Source of the DNA: Azospirillum brasilense
Lineage (GTDB): Bacteria; Pseudomonadota; Alphaproteobacteria; Azospirillales; Azospirillaceae
DNA: 64,000 bases
Reading direction: 5' to 3'
Assembly: GCF_022023855.1 (NCBI RefSeq)
Contig: NZ_CP059449.1
Coordinates: 2,650,001 to 2,714,000 of the forward strand
Each line of letters opens with the position of its first letter. Position 1 is the first letter of the stretch. Below are positions 18,896-28,619 of the stretch, piece by piece. The notes under the pieces were generated by a model that saw nothing but the letters and a program-made list of their open reading frames with translations, ran no database searches and was not told where the DNA came from. The position numbers were made by a program, and so were the translations under genes.

Positions 18896-19684
18896 TCAGC
18901 CCTCGCGCGGCTGGCAGAGCGACCGCGAGGCCCGCGCGAAGGTCAGCACATCGGCGACCAGCGTCTGCTGCCCCATGTCGCGCCCGACCTCCTCCATGCG
19001 CTCGGCGAAGGTGCCCTCGTTGCCGAACAGCAGACGGTAGGCGGCGCGCAGGGCGTGGATCTCATCCTTCTGGAAGCCGCGACGCTCCAGCCCGACGAGG
19101 TTCAGGCCGGCCAGACGGGCGCGGTCGCCCATGACGAGGCCGTAGGGGATCACGTCCTTCTCCACGCCGGACATGCCGCCGATCATGGCGTGCGAGCCGA
19201 TGCGGACAAACTGGCGGACCGCCGACAGACCGCCGATGGTCACGAAGTCGCCCAGATGGACATGGCCGGCCAGCGTGGCGTTGTTCGCCAGGACTGCGTT
19301 GTTGCCGACGACGCAGTCATGGGCGACGTGGACGCCGACCATGAACAGGCCGTTGTCGCCGACCCGCGTGACCATGCCGCCGCCCTCGGTGCCGGGGCTC
19401 ATGGTGACATGCTCACGGATCTGGTTGTTGCGCCCGACGATCAGCTCGGACGGTTCACCCTTGAATTTCAGGTCCTGCGGGCGGTGGCCGATGGACGCGA
19501 ACGGATAAATCACCGAGTCGTCGCCGATGCGCGTGCGTCCCTCGACCACCACGTGGGAGGTCAGGCGCACGCGGTCGCCCAGTTGGACATCCGGCCCGAC
19601 CACGCAGAGGGGACCGATGGAAACGTCTTCGCCCAGCGTGGCGGCCGGATCGACGACCGCCGTCGGGTGAATGGAAACGCTCAT
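18896..19684 (-). CDS. lpxA: UDP-N-acetylglucosamine O-acyltransferase
   Basis: The product has 262 residues from the ATG at 19684, overlapping the fabZ stop by four bases. It is a left-handed beta-helix trimer that puts an R-3-hydroxyacyl chain from ACP on UDP-GlcNAc, the first step of lipid A synthesis. Hexapeptide repeats start at [21 protein letters not shown]; the catalytic His lies in the [19 protein letters not shown] region, and the C-terminal helical domain is present. Confidence 0.96.
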   Translation of the reverse strand: MSVSIHPTAVVDPAATLGEDVSIGPLCVVGPDVQLGDRVRLTSHVVVEGRTRIGDDSVIYPFASIGHRPQDLKFKGEPSELIVGRNNQIREHVTMSPGTEGGGMVTRVGDNGLFMVGVHVAHDCVVGNNAVLANNATLAGHVHLGDFVTIGGLSAVRQFVRIGSHAMIGGMSGVEKDVIPYGLVMGDRARLAGLNLVGLERRGFQKDEIHALRAAYRLLFGNEGTFAERMEEVGRDMGQQTLVADVLTFARASRSLCQPREG

Positions 19685-20151
19685 TTCTCGTCCAGGATCA
19701 TGGCAGAATAGACGGCTTCGGCGACCAGGACACCGTTGACCTTGGCCTCGCCCTTGAACTTCCACACGTTGGCGCGCTGGCGCTGCTTGGTCACGTGGAT
19801 GTGGATGGTGTCGCCGGGCGTGACCGGGCGGCGGAAACGTGCCTCGTCCACGGTCATGAAATAGACGAGCTTGCCCTCGGATTCCTTGCCCAGCGTGGCG
19901 ACCACCAGCACGGCGGAGGTCTGCGCCATCGCCTCGATGATCATCACGCCCGGCATCACCGGCCGCGACGGGAAGTGCCCCTGGAAGAACGGCTCGTTGA
20001 TGGTGACGTTCTTCACGCCGGTGGCGCTTTCACCCAGGGTGATGTCGATCACCCGGTCGATCATCAGAATCGGATAGCGATGCGGGATCATTTCCATGAT
20101 CCGCATGATGTCGAGGTCGGCTATCTTCTTGTTGTCCGCCGTCACATCCAT
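19681..20151 (-). CDS. fabZ: 3-hydroxyacyl-[acyl-carrier-protein] dehydratase
   Basis: The product has 156 residues, a hot-dog fold enzyme of fatty acid elongation that competes with LpxA for 3-hydroxyacyl-[15 protein letters not shown], the active-site His in [13 protein letters not shown] and Glu in IIEAMAQ are present. It starts a separate unit: the preceding ompH gene ends at a strong terminator, and lpxD is not found between them. The 195-base leader contains an imperfect hairpin at 20186-20218. Confidence 0.96.
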   Translation of the reverse strand: MDVTADNKKIADLDIMRIMEMIPHRYPILMIDRVIDITLGESATGVKNVTINEPFFQGHFPSRPVMPGVMIIEAMAQTSAVLVVATLGKESEGKLVYFMTVDEARFRRPVTPGDTIHIHVTKQRQRANVWKFKGEAKVNGVLVAEAVYSAMILDEK

Positions 20152-20185
20152 GGTCCGGCCGCCCGCCTTTCAAAATCCACGAGAA

Positions 20186-20218
20186 CGTCCCGCGCCGCGC
20201 CTGCGGCGGCCCGGGACG
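20186..20218 (-). other. GC-rich hairpin in the fabZ leader
   Basis: Arms 20186-20198 and 20206-20218 pair at 12 of 13 positions across a seven-base loop. It lies 35-67 bases upstream of the fabZ ATG and is not followed by a T-run on the minus strand, so it may be a leader structure rather than a terminator. Confidence 0.45.
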
Positions 20219-20290
20219 AAGCCCCTTGTGCCCCATTTCCGGGGATTTGGCAATCCCGACGCCGACGGCATTCCGGTCCCCCCTTTGCGC

Positions 20291-20332
20291 AAACAAAAAG
20301 CCGCCACGCCTCCCTGCGGAAGCGTGGCGGCT
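20291..20332 (-). terminator. Intrinsic terminator after ompH
   Basis: AGCCGCCACGC (20299-20309) pairs perfectly with 20322-20332 across a 12-base loop, and on the minus strand the stem is followed by TTTTTGTTT. It begins 14 bases after the ompH stop and separates the rpsB-to-ompH genes from fabZ-lpxA-lpxI-lpxB. Confidence 0.85.
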
Positions 20333-20346
20333 TGTTCCGACGCGCC

Positions 20347-20925
20347 TTATTGCTTGGGAACGGTCAGCGCGACCTGGGGCAGCTTCTTGTTCACCCGCTC
20401 CAGCACGACGTCGGTGACGTCGAGCTGGGTGTCGACCAGGACGAACTGCTGGCGGGCGAGAACCAGATTGGCGCCGCGCTCGCGCGCGACGTCTGCCACG
20501 ATCTCCACCATGTTCTTGTGGACGACGGCCATCGCCTCGTTCAGCGCGTTTTCCAGGGCGCGCTTGCGGCTCTGCACCGTCTTTTGGACCTCGCCGACCT
20601 GCTTCTCGAAGTCGCGGCGCTTGTTGGCCAGCGCGTCCGGAGCCAGCACGGTCTGCTGCTTGCGCAGTTCCTCCTCGGACTTGCGCAGCTTGTCCTCCAG
20701 CGAGGCGATTTCCTTCTGGTAGGTCTCGCGCAGCGTTTCGAAGGACTTCGAGACGCCCTTGGAGGCGTTCGACTCCTGCATGATCTTCTGCACGTCGACC
20801 ACGGCGATGACCGGCGCCTTGAGGTTGTCGGTCGGCTTGTCCTGGGCGAAGGACGGCGTCGCCATCGCGACGCCCGCCAACACCGCACCGGCGGCGACCA
20901 GCGCCCTGAGCTTGCTGAACTGCAT
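20347..20925 (-). CDS. skp: OmpH/Skp family periplasmic chaperone
   Basis: The product has 192 residues. A Sec signal peptide (about 1-28, ending SFA-QDK) is followed by a small beta domain (IAVVDVQKIMQES) and a long coiled coil (about 60-130), the tentacle of the trimeric chaperone that delivers unfolded outer-membrane proteins to the Bam complex. It starts one base after the bamA stop, so the two are co-translated. It ends just before an intrinsic terminator. Confidence 0.92.
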   Translation of the reverse strand: MQFSKLRALVAAGAVLAGVAMATPSFAQDKPTDNLKAPVIAVVDVQKIMQESNASKGVSKSFETLRETYQKEIASLEDKLRKSEEELRKQQTVLAPDALANKRRDFEKQVGEVQKTVQSRKRALENALNEAMAVVHKNMVEIVADVARERGANLVLARQQFVLVDTQLDVTDVVLERVNKKLPQVALTVPKQ

Positions 20926-20926
20926 G

Positions 20927-23296
20927 TTAGAACCTGGTTCCAAAGCTGAAGCGGAAGATCTCTTTCTTGTCGTAATCTTCCTTGAGAATCGGGACCGCAA
21001 AGTCAAGGCGGATCGGCCCGAAGGGCGAGCGCCAGGACAAGCCGGTGCCGACCGACAGGCGGACCGATTCGTCGTCGGGGACGAGCGGATCGTTGATGTC
21101 GACCTTGCCCAGCGTGCCGACGTCGGTGAAGGCATGGCCCTTCAGCCCGAATTCCTCGGGCAGGCCGACCGGGAAGGTCATCTCGACCGACCCGCGGTAA
21201 TAGCGGGTGCCGCCCAGGGCGTCGCCGGTGCGCAGGTCGCGCGGGCCGATGCCGGCGGTGTTGAAACCACGCAGCGTGTCACCGCCGATAAAGAAGCGAT
21301 CGGACAGGGCGATGCCGTCGTCACCGATGCCGACGATGTAGCCGACCTCGCCGGTGGCGCTGACGACCCAGCTCTCGTCGAACAGCGGCAGGTAATAGCC
21401 GGCGCCGAGACGATTGCGCAGGAAGCGGGCGTCGCCACCCAGACCTGCGAGATCGTTCGTCAACCGGATGTAATAACCTTCGGTCGGGTTCAGGCGGCTG
21501 TTGCGGCGGTCGTACGTCAACTCCTGCCCGATCAGCGAGGTCAGGCGCGAGCCCTTCTGGTCCTGAATGTACCGGGAGGCCGAGCTGGGAACGCTGGTGA
21601 TGTCGGTGTTCTGGAGCTGGTAGTAGACGCGCTGGCGCAGGTTCTCCGTCAGCGGATAGCCCATGCGCAGGGCCATGCCGGTGCTCTTCTCGTCGAAGGA
21701 GCTTTCGTCCTGATAGTCGCGGGTGATGCGGAACAGGTCGAAACCGGCGGACAGGTCGCGGTCCAGGAAATAAGGCTCCGTGAAGGAGACGTCGTATTCC
21801 TGGCGGCTGCCCGACACGGTGGCGCCGAAGCGCAGATCCTGGCCGCGGCCCAGCAGGTTGCGCTCGCGGATCGAGAAGTCGGCCAGCGGACCGTCCGAGG
21901 TCGAGTAGCCGGCGCCGATGGAGATTTCACCGGTGGACTGCTCGGTCACCTCGACGTTCATCACGGTGCGGTCGGGCGCCGAGCCTTCCGCGGTGGTGAT
22001 GTTGACGCGCTCGAAATAGCCCAGGTCCTTGATGCGCTGCTCGGAACGGCGCAGCTTGGTCGTGCTGAACGGGTCGCCTTCGGACAGCAGCATCTCGCGC
22101 CGGACCACCTTGTCCAGCGTGCGGACGTTGCCGGTCACGTCGATGCGCTCCACGAAGACGCGCGGGCCTTCGACGATGTCGTAGACGATGTCGATGGTCT
22201 GGTTGTCGCGGTTGCGCGAGATGCGCGGGCGGACGTCCACGAAGGCGTATTGCAGGTCACCGACGGCGTTGGACAGCTTGGTGATGGTGTTCTCCACCTC
22301 CTGAGCGTTGTACCAGTCGCCCTCGCGCGTGCTCAGCACGCTGCGCAGCTGCTCCGGGTCCAACGCCTTCAGGGAGGTGCTGATGTCCATCTTGCCGAAC
22401 TTGTAGCGCTCGCCCTCGTCCACCGTGAAGGTGATGACGAAGTCCTCGCGGTCCGGCGTCAGCTCCGCCACGGCGGAGACGACGCGGAAGTCGGCGTAGC
22501 CTTCCTTGAGGTAGTAGCGGCGCAGCAGGTCGCGGTCGTAGTTCAGGCGGTCCGGATCGTAGTTGTCGTCCGACGTCATGAAGCGCCACCAGGCGCTTTC
22601 CCGCGTCTGGATCGCCTCGCGCAGCGTCCCGTCGGAGAATTTCTCGTTGCCGATGAAGGTGATGCTGCGCACGCCGGTGCGCACACCCTCGTTGATCTCG
22701 AACACCAGATCGACGCGGTTCTGGTCGAGCTGGATGATCTTCGGCTCGACCGTCGCGGCGAAGCGGCCCTGGCGGCGGTAGATGTCCAGGATGCGCTGCA
22801 CGTCGCTCTGGACACGCGTGCGGGTGTAGACGACGCGGGGACGGAGCTGGATTTCCTTCTCCAGGTTCTCCTTCTCGATGCGCCGGTTCCCCTCGAAGGC
22901 GATGCGGTTGATGATGGGGTTTTCCGCCACCTGCACCACCAGCGCGTCGCCGTCGCGCTTCAGCACGACGTCGGCGAACAGGCCCGTGTTGAACAGGGCC
23001 TTCAGCGACTGGTCGATGCGGTCGGGATCGAAGGGATCGCCGGGCGCCACCGCGAGGTAGGAGCGGACCGTCGTCGGCTCGATGCGCTGAACGCCTTCCA
23101 CCCGGATGTCCCGGATGGTGCCGCCCGAGAACATCTGCGCCACCAGCGTCCCATCGCCGAACGCGGCGGATTTCGCCGCGCCCGGTTTGGGCGCGCCCGC
23201 CTGGGCCCAGGCTGCGTGGGAAAGGGCAAGAGAAACCGTCGTCATGGCGCAACCGGCCATCAGGCCGAACGCCAGAACCCTGCTCGACACCCGCAA
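20927..23296 (-). CDS. bamA: Outer membrane protein assembly factor BamA
   Basis: The product has 789 residues. A signal peptide (about 1-31, ending AWA) leads to five POTRA domains (about 55-400; the first includes IRDIRVEGVQRIEPTTVRSYL) and a 16-strand Omp85 barrel ending RFSFGTRF with a terminal Phe. It inserts beta-barrel proteins into the outer membrane. The start codon appears to be TTG at 23296 with an AGGGAG six bases upstream; a GTG two codons later is the alternative. It lies between rseP and skp in the conserved order. Confidence 0.95.
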   Translation of the reverse strand: MRVSSRVLAFGLMAGCAMTTVSLALSHAAWAQAGAPKPGAAKSAAFGDGTLVAQMFSGGTIRDIRVEGVQRIEPTTVRSYLAVAPGDPFDPDRIDQSLKALFNTGLFADVVLKRDGDALVVQVAENPIINRIAFEGNRRIEKENLEKEIQLRPRVVYTRTRVQSDVQRILDIYRRQGRFAATVEPKIIQLDQNRVDLVFEINEGVRTGVRSITFIGNEKFSDGTLREAIQTRESAWWRFMTSDDNYDPDRLNYDRDLLRRYYLKEGYADFRVVSAVAELTPDREDFVITFTVDEGERYKFGKMDISTSLKALDPEQLRSVLSTREGDWYNAQEVENTITKLSNAVGDLQYAFVDVRPRISRNRDNQTIDIVYDIVEGPRVFVERIDVTGNVRTLDKVVRREMLLSEGDPFSTTKLRRSEQRIKDLGYFERVNITTAEGSAPDRTVMNVEVTEQSTGEISIGAGYSTSDGPLADFSIRERNLLGRGQDLRFGATVSGSRQEYDVSFTEPYFLDRDLSAGFDLFRITRDYQDESSFDEKSTGMALRMGYPLTENLRQRVYYQLQNTDITSVPSSASRYIQDQKGSRLTSLIGQELTYDRRNSRLNPTEGYYIRLTNDLAGLGGDARFLRNRLGAGYYLPLFDESWVVSATGEVGYIVGIGDDGIALSDRFFIGGDTLRGFNTAGIGPRDLRTGDALGGTRYYRGSVEMTFPVGLPEEFGLKGHAFTDVGTLGKVDINDPLVPDDESVRLSVGTGLSWRSPFGPIRLDFAVPILKEDYDKKEIFRFSFGTRF

Positions 23297-23325
23297 AGCT
23301 CGCTCCCTGGCTTTGGGGGCATCCC

Positions 23326-24474
23326 TCAGGAAATGAGCCCCCTAAAGAAATCCACCACGCGAAGCTGAACAAGATCGTTCCACGTGGCGAAAACCATGAG
23401 CGTTAATACCAAAGCAAGCCCGATGCGGAAACCGTATTCTTGCGCTTTAGGTCCGAGAGGACGCCCACGGAGTCCTTCAAGGGCGTAAAACATCAGATGG
23501 CCGCCGTCAAGCAGCGGAACCGGAAACAAATTGATCATGCCGAGGTTCACGGACAGGAAGGTCATGAACCAGATCAGCGGATACCAGCCGGATTGCGCGA
23601 CCTCGCCGGACATCTGGGCGATGCGCAGCGGTCCGCCCAGCTCCTCGGTGCCGCGCGAACCCTCGATCATCTGTCCCAGCGCCACGAAGGTGCCGGAGAC
23701 CATGCCGACGACCTCCCGTCCCGCCTGCCACAGCGCGGTCAGCGGGTCGTGGCGCTTCGTCTCCGCCCCGCCGCGCATGATGCCGAGCTGGCCGATGCGG
23801 TGGGTGTTGCCGAGTCGGTCGGTGACCTCGCGCACGTCCGGAGTCGCCGTCAGGTTGACCGAGCGCCCGTCGCGCTGCACCACCATCTCCAGCGGCGCCC
23901 CCGGCTGCATGGAGACGATCTGCCGGATTTCCTCGAATCGCTGAATGCCGCTGCCGTTGATCGAGACGATCAGGTCGCCGGGCTGCAGCCCGGCGCGCTC
24001 CGCGGCGCTGCCCGGCTGCACGCCGCCGACGTCCGGCGGGGTGAAGGACTGGCCGGCGGTGGCGAAGAGGATGGTCAGGGCGACGATGGCGAACAGGAAA
24101 TTCGCGATGGGTCCCGCCGCCACGATGGCCGCTCGCTGTCCGAGCCGCTTGTGGTGGAAGGAGACCGCCTGCTCCTCGGCGCTCATGCTCTGCGTGTGGG
24201 CGCCGGGCGTGCTCGCCGGGTCGGCGTCGCCGAACATCTTCACATAGCCGCCGAGAGGGATCGCGCTGAACTTCCAGCGCGTTCCCGAGCGGTCGGTCCA
24301 GCCGAACAGCTCAGGCCCGAAACCGATGGAGAAGACCTCGATCCGCACGCCGTTGCGGCGCGCCACGAGGTAGTGACCGAGTTCGTGCACAAACACGAGC
24401 ACGGTGAGGACCAGCAGAAAAGACAGAAGCGTGGTCCCGAAGCCGCCCATGACGTCCATCACATCCTTTTGCAT
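23326..24474 (-). CDS. rseP: RIP (site-2) metalloprotease RseP/MmpA
   Basis: The product has 382 residues from ATG 24474. It is an inner-membrane zinc protease that cleaves transmembrane substrates such as anti-sigma factors or, in Caulobacter (MmpA), PodJ. The HELGH zinc motif lies in the first helix, one PDZ domain is centred on GVQPGSAAERAGLQPGDLIVSING, and NLFPVPLLDGGHL provides the third ligand. The start could be one of two nearby ATGs five and eight codons in. It lies between dxr and bamA. Confidence 0.93.
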   Translation of the reverse strand: MQKDVMDVMGGFGTTLLSFLLVLTVLVFVHELGHYLVARRNGVRIEVFSIGFGPELFGWTDRSGTRWKFSAIPLGGYVKMFGDADPASTPGAHTQSMSAEEQAVSFHHKRLGQRAAIVAAGPIANFLFAIVALTILFATAGQSFTPPDVGGVQPGSAAERAGLQPGDLIVSINGSGIQRFEEIRQIVSMQPGAPLEMVVQRDGRSVNLTATPDVREVTDRLGNTHRIGQLGIMRGGAETKRHDPLTALWQAGREVVGMVSGTFVALGQMIEGSRGTEELGGPLRIAQMSGEVAQSGWYPLIWFMTFLSVNLGMINLFPVPLLDGGHLMFYALEGLRGRPLGPKAQEYGFRIGLALVLTLMVFATWNDLVQLRVVDFFRGLIS

Positions 24475-24514
24475 CCCGGAGCGGTTCCTTCGCGGTCCGC
24501 GCCCGGAAAAAGAC

Positions 24515-25705
24515 TCAGCGTGCCAGGGCCGCGACCCGGTCGGCCGCCACGCGGCGCGCCTCGGCGTCGGTGTCGCGCACCGCGCCAAGGTCGCGGAGCG
24601 GCCGGTGCGGCAGCGTGCCCAACACCCCCTCGACGATCCGTTCGATGTCGAGAAAGCCGATCCGGCGGTCGAGAAACGCCTGCACGGCCACCTCGTTGGC
24701 GGCACTGAGAATAGTAGGAGCGCCCCCACCGCTTTGCAAGGCGGCCCGGGCGAGCCTCAGGGCCGGGAATCGGTCGGGGTCCGGCGCCTCGAAGGTCAAG
24801 GTTGCGGCCTTGACGAGGTCCAACCGTTCGGCGGGCGTCGGGATGCGCGCCGGCCAGCCGAGCGCGTAGGCGATCGGCGTGCGCATGTCCGGCGTGCCGA
24901 GCTGCGCCAGGACCGAGCCGTCCACATACTCGACGAGCGAATGCACGACCGATTGGGGGTGGACCAGCACGTCGATCTTCTCCTCGGGAACACCGAAGAG
25001 GAAATGCGCCTCAATGATCTCCAGCCCCTTGTTCATCATGGTGGCGCTGTCGATGGAGATCTTGGCGCCCATCTCCCAGGTCGGGTGGGCGACCGCCTGC
25101 TCGCGCGTCGCCGTGGCCATGAAGGCGCGGTCCTTCGTCCGGAAGGGGCCGCCGGAAGCCGTCAGGATCAGGCGCTGGACGCTGTCCAGCCGGTCGAAGT
25201 CGAAGACTTGGTAGATCGCCGAATGCTCGCTGTCGACCGGCAGCAGGTTGGCGCCGTGGCGGCGCACCTCCTCCATCATCAGGGCGCCGGCGCAGACCAG
25301 CACCTCCTTGTTGGCGAAGGCGACGCAGGCGCCGCGGCGCACGGCGGCCAGCGTGGGCTCCAGCCCGGCGGCGCCGACGATGGCGGCCATCACCCATTCG
25401 GCGGGACGCTCCGCGGCCTCGGCCACCGCCTGGGGGCCGGCGGCGGCCTCCACGCCGGTACCGGCCAGCGCCTCCTTGAGGTCGGCGTAGGCGGCGGGGT
25501 CGGCGACCACGGCCAGCTTCGGGCGGAGTTGCCGCGCCTGCTCGGCGAGGAGGGCAACGTTGCGGTTGGCGGTCAGCGCCTCCACCGGGAAGCGCTCCGG
25601 ATCGCGGGCGACGAGGTCCACCGTCTGCGTGCCGACCGATCCGGTCGAACCGAAGATCGTCACGCGGCGCGGCGCATTCCCCGCCTCTTCAGCCTTCACA
25701 ACCAT
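24515..25705 (-). CDS. dxr: 1-deoxy-D-xylulose-5-phosphate reductoisomerase
   Basis: The product has 396 residues and makes MEP in the non-mevalonate isoprenoid pathway. The NADPH motif GSTGSVGTQTVDL, ANKEVLVCAG, DSEHSAIYQ, TASGGPFR and NKGLEIIEAH are diagnostic. It supplies precursors used by UppS two genes upstream. Spacing to cdsA is seven bases. Confidence 0.96.
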   Translation of the reverse strand: MVVKAEEAGNAPRRVTIFGSTGSVGTQTVDLVARDPERFPVEALTANRNVALLAEQARQLRPKLAVVADPAAYADLKEALAGTGVEAAAGPQAVAEAAERPAEWVMAAIVGAAGLEPTLAAVRRGACVAFANKEVLVCAGALMMEEVRRHGANLLPVDSEHSAIYQVFDFDRLDSVQRLILTASGGPFRTKDRAFMATATREQAVAHPTWEMGAKISIDSATMMNKGLEIIEAHFLFGVPEEKIDVLVHPQSVVHSLVEYVDGSVLAQLGTPDMRTPIAYALGWPARIPTPAERLDLVKAATLTFEAPDPDRFPALRLARAALQSGGGAPTILSAANEVAVQAFLDRRIGFLDIERIVEGVLGTLPHRPLRDLGAVRDTDAEARRVAADRVAALAR

Positions 25706-25712
25706 GACCCCG

Positions 25713-26561
25713 TCACCACCATGCGATTGCCATGCCGATGGTCGCGTGGAACAGGGCCAGCACCGGGGCCGCGGCGAGCAGCCCGTCGATGCGGTCCAGG
25801 ATTCCCCCGTGACCAGGAATGAGATGGCCGCTGTCCTTCACGTTGTAACGGCGCTTGACCGCGGATTCGAAGAGGTCGCCCGCTTGCGCCACCACAGCCA
25901 GAACGGCACCCACCGCAAGAGCCAGCAACGGCCGTTGCGCGCCGGCCGCCAGAGCCACCCCCCACCCCACCAGGGCGGAGGAGGCCATGCCGCCGATCAG
26001 ACCGGCCCATGTCTTCTTCGGACTGATGCGCGGGGCCAGCTTCGGCCCGCCGATGGTGCGTCCGGCGGCGTAGGCGCCGATGTCGGTCGCCCAGACGCCG
26101 AGCATGGTGAAGAGGAACAGCGCGAGGCCGGACTCCGGATCGTCGCGCAGCCACATCAGACCGGCCAGACCGGCCACGACGTAGAGGACGCCGCCTCCGG
26201 ACAGACCGCGGTCAGGCCCGCCCGAGGCCAGCGCGACACCGGCCGTGGCCAGGATGGCGACGACCACGGCCGCCCACGGCCCGGCGGCGATCTGCGCGGT
26301 AAGGGCCAGCAGGACGCCGGCCACCGATAACGCGATGGCGGCAGCCTTGCGGCGGCAGGGAACGAGGTTGCCCCACTCCACGGCGGAGGCCACGGCGCCG
26401 AGCGCGATCAGGGCGTGGAAAATCCAGCCGCCGGCCCAGACCGCGGCCAGGACAAGCGGAGCCAGGACGAGCGCCGAGATGGCGCGCGTCTTCAGGTCGC
26501 CGGATTTAGCGGGTGCCGGTGGTTGCGCCGAAGCGACGTTCCCGTCGGTGGAACTCTTCAA
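25713..26561 (-). CDS. cdsA: Phosphatidate cytidylyltransferase
   Basis: The product has 282 residues from a TTG at 26561 and makes CDP-diacylglycerol for phospholipid synthesis. It has several transmembrane helices and the C-terminal signature [30 protein letters not shown] spread over about 230-260. The frame has no ATG or GTG between this TTG and the first helix; the TTG is preceded by GGAGG at six bases. It therefore overlaps the end of uppS by 56 bases. Confidence 0.93.
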   Translation of the reverse strand: MKSSTDGNVASAQPPAPAKSGDLKTRAISALVLAPLVLAAVWAGGWIFHALIALGAVASAVEWGNLVPCRRKAAAIALSVAGVLLALTAQIAAGPWAAVVVAILATAGVALASGGPDRGLSGGGVLYVVAGLAGLMWLRDDPESGLALFLFTMLGVWATDIGAYAAGRTIGGPKLAPRISPKKTWAGLIGGMASSALVGWGVALAAGAQRPLLALAVGAVLAVVAQAGDLFESAVKRRYNVKDSGHLIPGHGGILDRIDGLLAAAPVLALFHATIGMAIAWW

Positions 26562-27243
26562 TCGCCGCCTCCAGGTCACGCTTGGAAAAGTCAGGCCAGA
26601 GCGTGTCCACAAAGACCAGCTCGGCATACGCCGCCTGCCAGAGCAGGAAGTTGCTGATGCGCTTCTCGCCGCTGGTGCGGACGATCAGGTCGGGGTCCGG
26701 GATGTCGGCGGTGAACAGGCGTTCGGACAGCCGGTCCTCGGTGATGTCCGCGGGATCGAGCGTCCCCGCCTTCACCTCTTCGGCCAAGCGCCGAGCCGCC
26801 AGCGTGATCTCCTGGCGGGAGCCATAGCTCAACGCCACCACGAGGGTCAGCTTGCGGTTGTCGCGGGTCAGATTCTCGGCGTTCTCGATCAGGCCGACGA
26901 TGTCCTTGGACAAGCGGGCCCGGTCGCCGATGACGCGCAGGCGCACGCCGTTCCGGTGGAGGTCGGCAATCTCGCTGCGCAGGTAGAAGCGCAGGAGCTG
27001 CATGAGGTCGGACACCTCCTCCTCCGGCCGACGCCAGTTCTCGGACGAGAAGCTGAAGATCGTCAGATAGCCGATCCCCAGGTCGCCCGCGGCTTCGACC
27101 GTCCGGCGGACGGCGTCCACGCCCTTTTTATGGCCGGCGGTGCGGGGCAGCCCTCTGGACTTCGCCCAACGCCCGTTGCCGTCCATGATCACGGCCACGT
27201 GCGCGGGCGGGCGCAGGGGGCGGCTGTCTTCCGCGTCGCGCAT
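26506..27243 (-). CDS. uppS: Undecaprenyl diphosphate synthase
   Basis: The product has 245 residues from the ATG at 27243, four bases after the frr stop. It is a cis-prenyltransferase that makes the C55 carrier for peptidoglycan and [20 protein letters not shown], the [10 protein letters not shown] loop and [19 protein letters not shown] are intact. An extended frame to 27288 would overlap frr and is rejected. Confidence 0.96.
   Translation of the reverse strand: MRDAEDSRPLRPPAHVAVIMDGNGRWAKSRGLPRTAGHKKGVDAVRRTVEAAGDLGIGYLTIFSFSSENWRRPEEEVSDLMQLLRFYLRSEIADLHRNGVRLRVIGDRARLSKDIVGLIENAENLTRDNRKLTLVVALSYGSRQEITLAARRLAEEVKAGTLDPADITEDRLSERLFTADIPDPDLIVRTSGEKRISNFLLWQAAYAELVFVDTLWPDFSKRDLEAAIEEFHRRERRFGATTGTR
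26568..26572 (-). promoter_or_regulatory. GGAGG ribosome site for the cdsA TTG start
   Basis: GGAGG lies six bases before TTG 26561, inside the uppS coding sequence. It decides the start because no ATG is available in the frame near the N-terminus; a GTG at 26579 lies upstream of this site. Confidence 0.7.
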
Positions 27244-27247
27244 GCCG

Positions 27248-27805
27248 TCAGACCTGCATAATGTCCTTTTCTTTCGCCGCAAGCGCATCGTCGACCAGCT
27301 TGATGTACTGGTCGGTCAGCGCCTGGACCTTCTCGCCGAGCCCCTTGTGCTCGTCCTGCGAGATGTCGCCGGCCTTCTCCGCCTTCTTCAGGCTGTCCAT
27401 GCCGTCGCGGCGCACGTTGCGCACGGCGACGCGAGCCTGCTCGGCGTATTTGTGGGCGACCTTGGCCAGCTCCTTGCGGCGCTCCTGCGTCAGGTCGGGC
27501 AACGGCACGCGGATCGACTGGCCTTCCGTCTGCGGGTTCAGGCCGAGACCCGAATCTCGGATGCCCTTCTCCACGGCCTTGACCATGCCGCGGTCCCACA
27601 CCTGCACGACGATCAGGCGCGGCTCCGGCACGCTGACGGTGCCGACCTCCTTGAGGTGCATCCTGGCGCCGTAAGCCTCAATGGTGACGGGCTCAAGCAG
27701 GCTGGCGGAGGCGCGGCCGGTGCGCAGACCGCTCAACTCCTTGCGAAACGCCTCAAGCGCTCCTTCCATGCGGCGCTTGAGATCCGATGCATCGGGCGCA
27801 GCCAC
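27248..27805 (-). CDS. frr: Ribosome recycling factor
   Basis: The product has 185 residues from a GTG at 27805 with GGAG about seven bases upstream. RRF frees ribosomes after termination together with EF-G. The alpha-helical bundle and hinge segments [47 protein letters not shown] and [15 protein letters not shown] are well conserved. It is four bases from pyrH. Confidence 0.97.
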   Translation of the reverse strand: MAAPDASDLKRRMEGALEAFRKELSGLRTGRASASLLEPVTIEAYGARMHLKEVGTVSVPEPRLIVVQVWDRGMVKAVEKGIRDSGLGLNPQTEGQSIRVPLPDLTQERRKELAKVAHKYAEQARVAVRNVRRDGMDSLKKAEKAGDISQDEHKGLGEKVQALTDQYIKLVDDALAAKEKDIMQV

Positions 27806-27809
27806 GGGC

Positions 27810-28565
27810 TCACTCCGTTTCTTCGTTGATGATCGTAAACTTGCCCCGGCCCTGCATCACTTCGGCGAAAGCACCGGGTGTGTGGATCGAGAACACGAGT
27901 ATGGGGATGTGGCTTTCACGCGCCAGGGAGATCGCGGAAGCGTCCATCACCTGCAGATCGTTCGCCAGGACTTCGAGATAGTTCAGGCGCTCGTAACGCT
28001 CGGCGTCCTTCACCTTCTTCGGGTCGGCGGTGTAGACGCCGTCCACCTGCGTGCCCTTCAGCAGGGCATCGCAGCCCATCTCCGACGCACGCAGAGCGGC
28101 GGCGGTGTCGGTTGTGAAGAAGGGGTTGCCGGTTCCGGCGGCGAAGATCACCACGCGCCCCTTCTCCATGTGCCGGATGGCGCGGCGCCGGATGTACGGC
28201 TCGCACACCGACGACATGGGAATGGCCGACTGCACGCGGGTCGCGACACCCATCCGCTCCAGAGCGCTCTGCATCGACAGGGCGTTCATGACGGTGGCGA
28301 GCATCCCGATATAGTCGGCTGAGGCGCGCTCCATGCCGCTCGCCGCACCCTTCACGCCGCGGAAGATGTTGCCCCCGCCGATGACCAGGCTGACCTGGAC
28401 GCCCAGCTGGATCACCGCCTTCACCTCGTTGGCGACGCGGTTGACCACCTCCGGGTCGAGGCCGTAGTCGCGCTGACCCATCAACGCCTCGCCCGACACC
28501 TTCAGCAGGACTCGTTTGAAGCGGACGCCGTCAGCCGGCTCGGTGGTCCCGGTGGTCTGGGCCAT
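27810..28565 (-). CDS. pyrH: Uridylate kinase
   Basis: The product has 251 residues, a hexameric UMP kinase of the amino-acid-kinase fold. [41 protein letters not shown] and [17 protein letters not shown] are characteristic. It lies in the conserved rpsB-tsf-pyrH-frr order. Confidence 0.97.
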   Translation of the reverse strand: MAQTTGTTEPADGVRFKRVLLKVSGEALMGQRDYGLDPEVVNRVANEVKAVIQLGVQVSLVIGGGNIFRGVKGAASGMERASADYIGMLATVMNALSMQSALERMGVATRVQSAIPMSSVCEPYIRRRAIRHMEKGRVVIFAAGTGNPFFTTDTAAALRASEMGCDALLKGTQVDGVYTADPKKVKDAERYERLNYLEVLANDLQVMDASAISLARESHIPILVFSIHTPGAFAEVMQGRGKFTIINEETE

Positions 28566-28619
28566 GGGGGGCTTTCTCCCGGTTGGTGTGAAGAGTGCGT
28601 GCGGCGGGTCGCCGGGTCC

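Noticed and set aside
20759..23368. 869-codon plus-strand open frame over bamA and skp
   Set aside because: Antisense shadow of bamA with biased His/Gln/Ala/Val composition and no motif.
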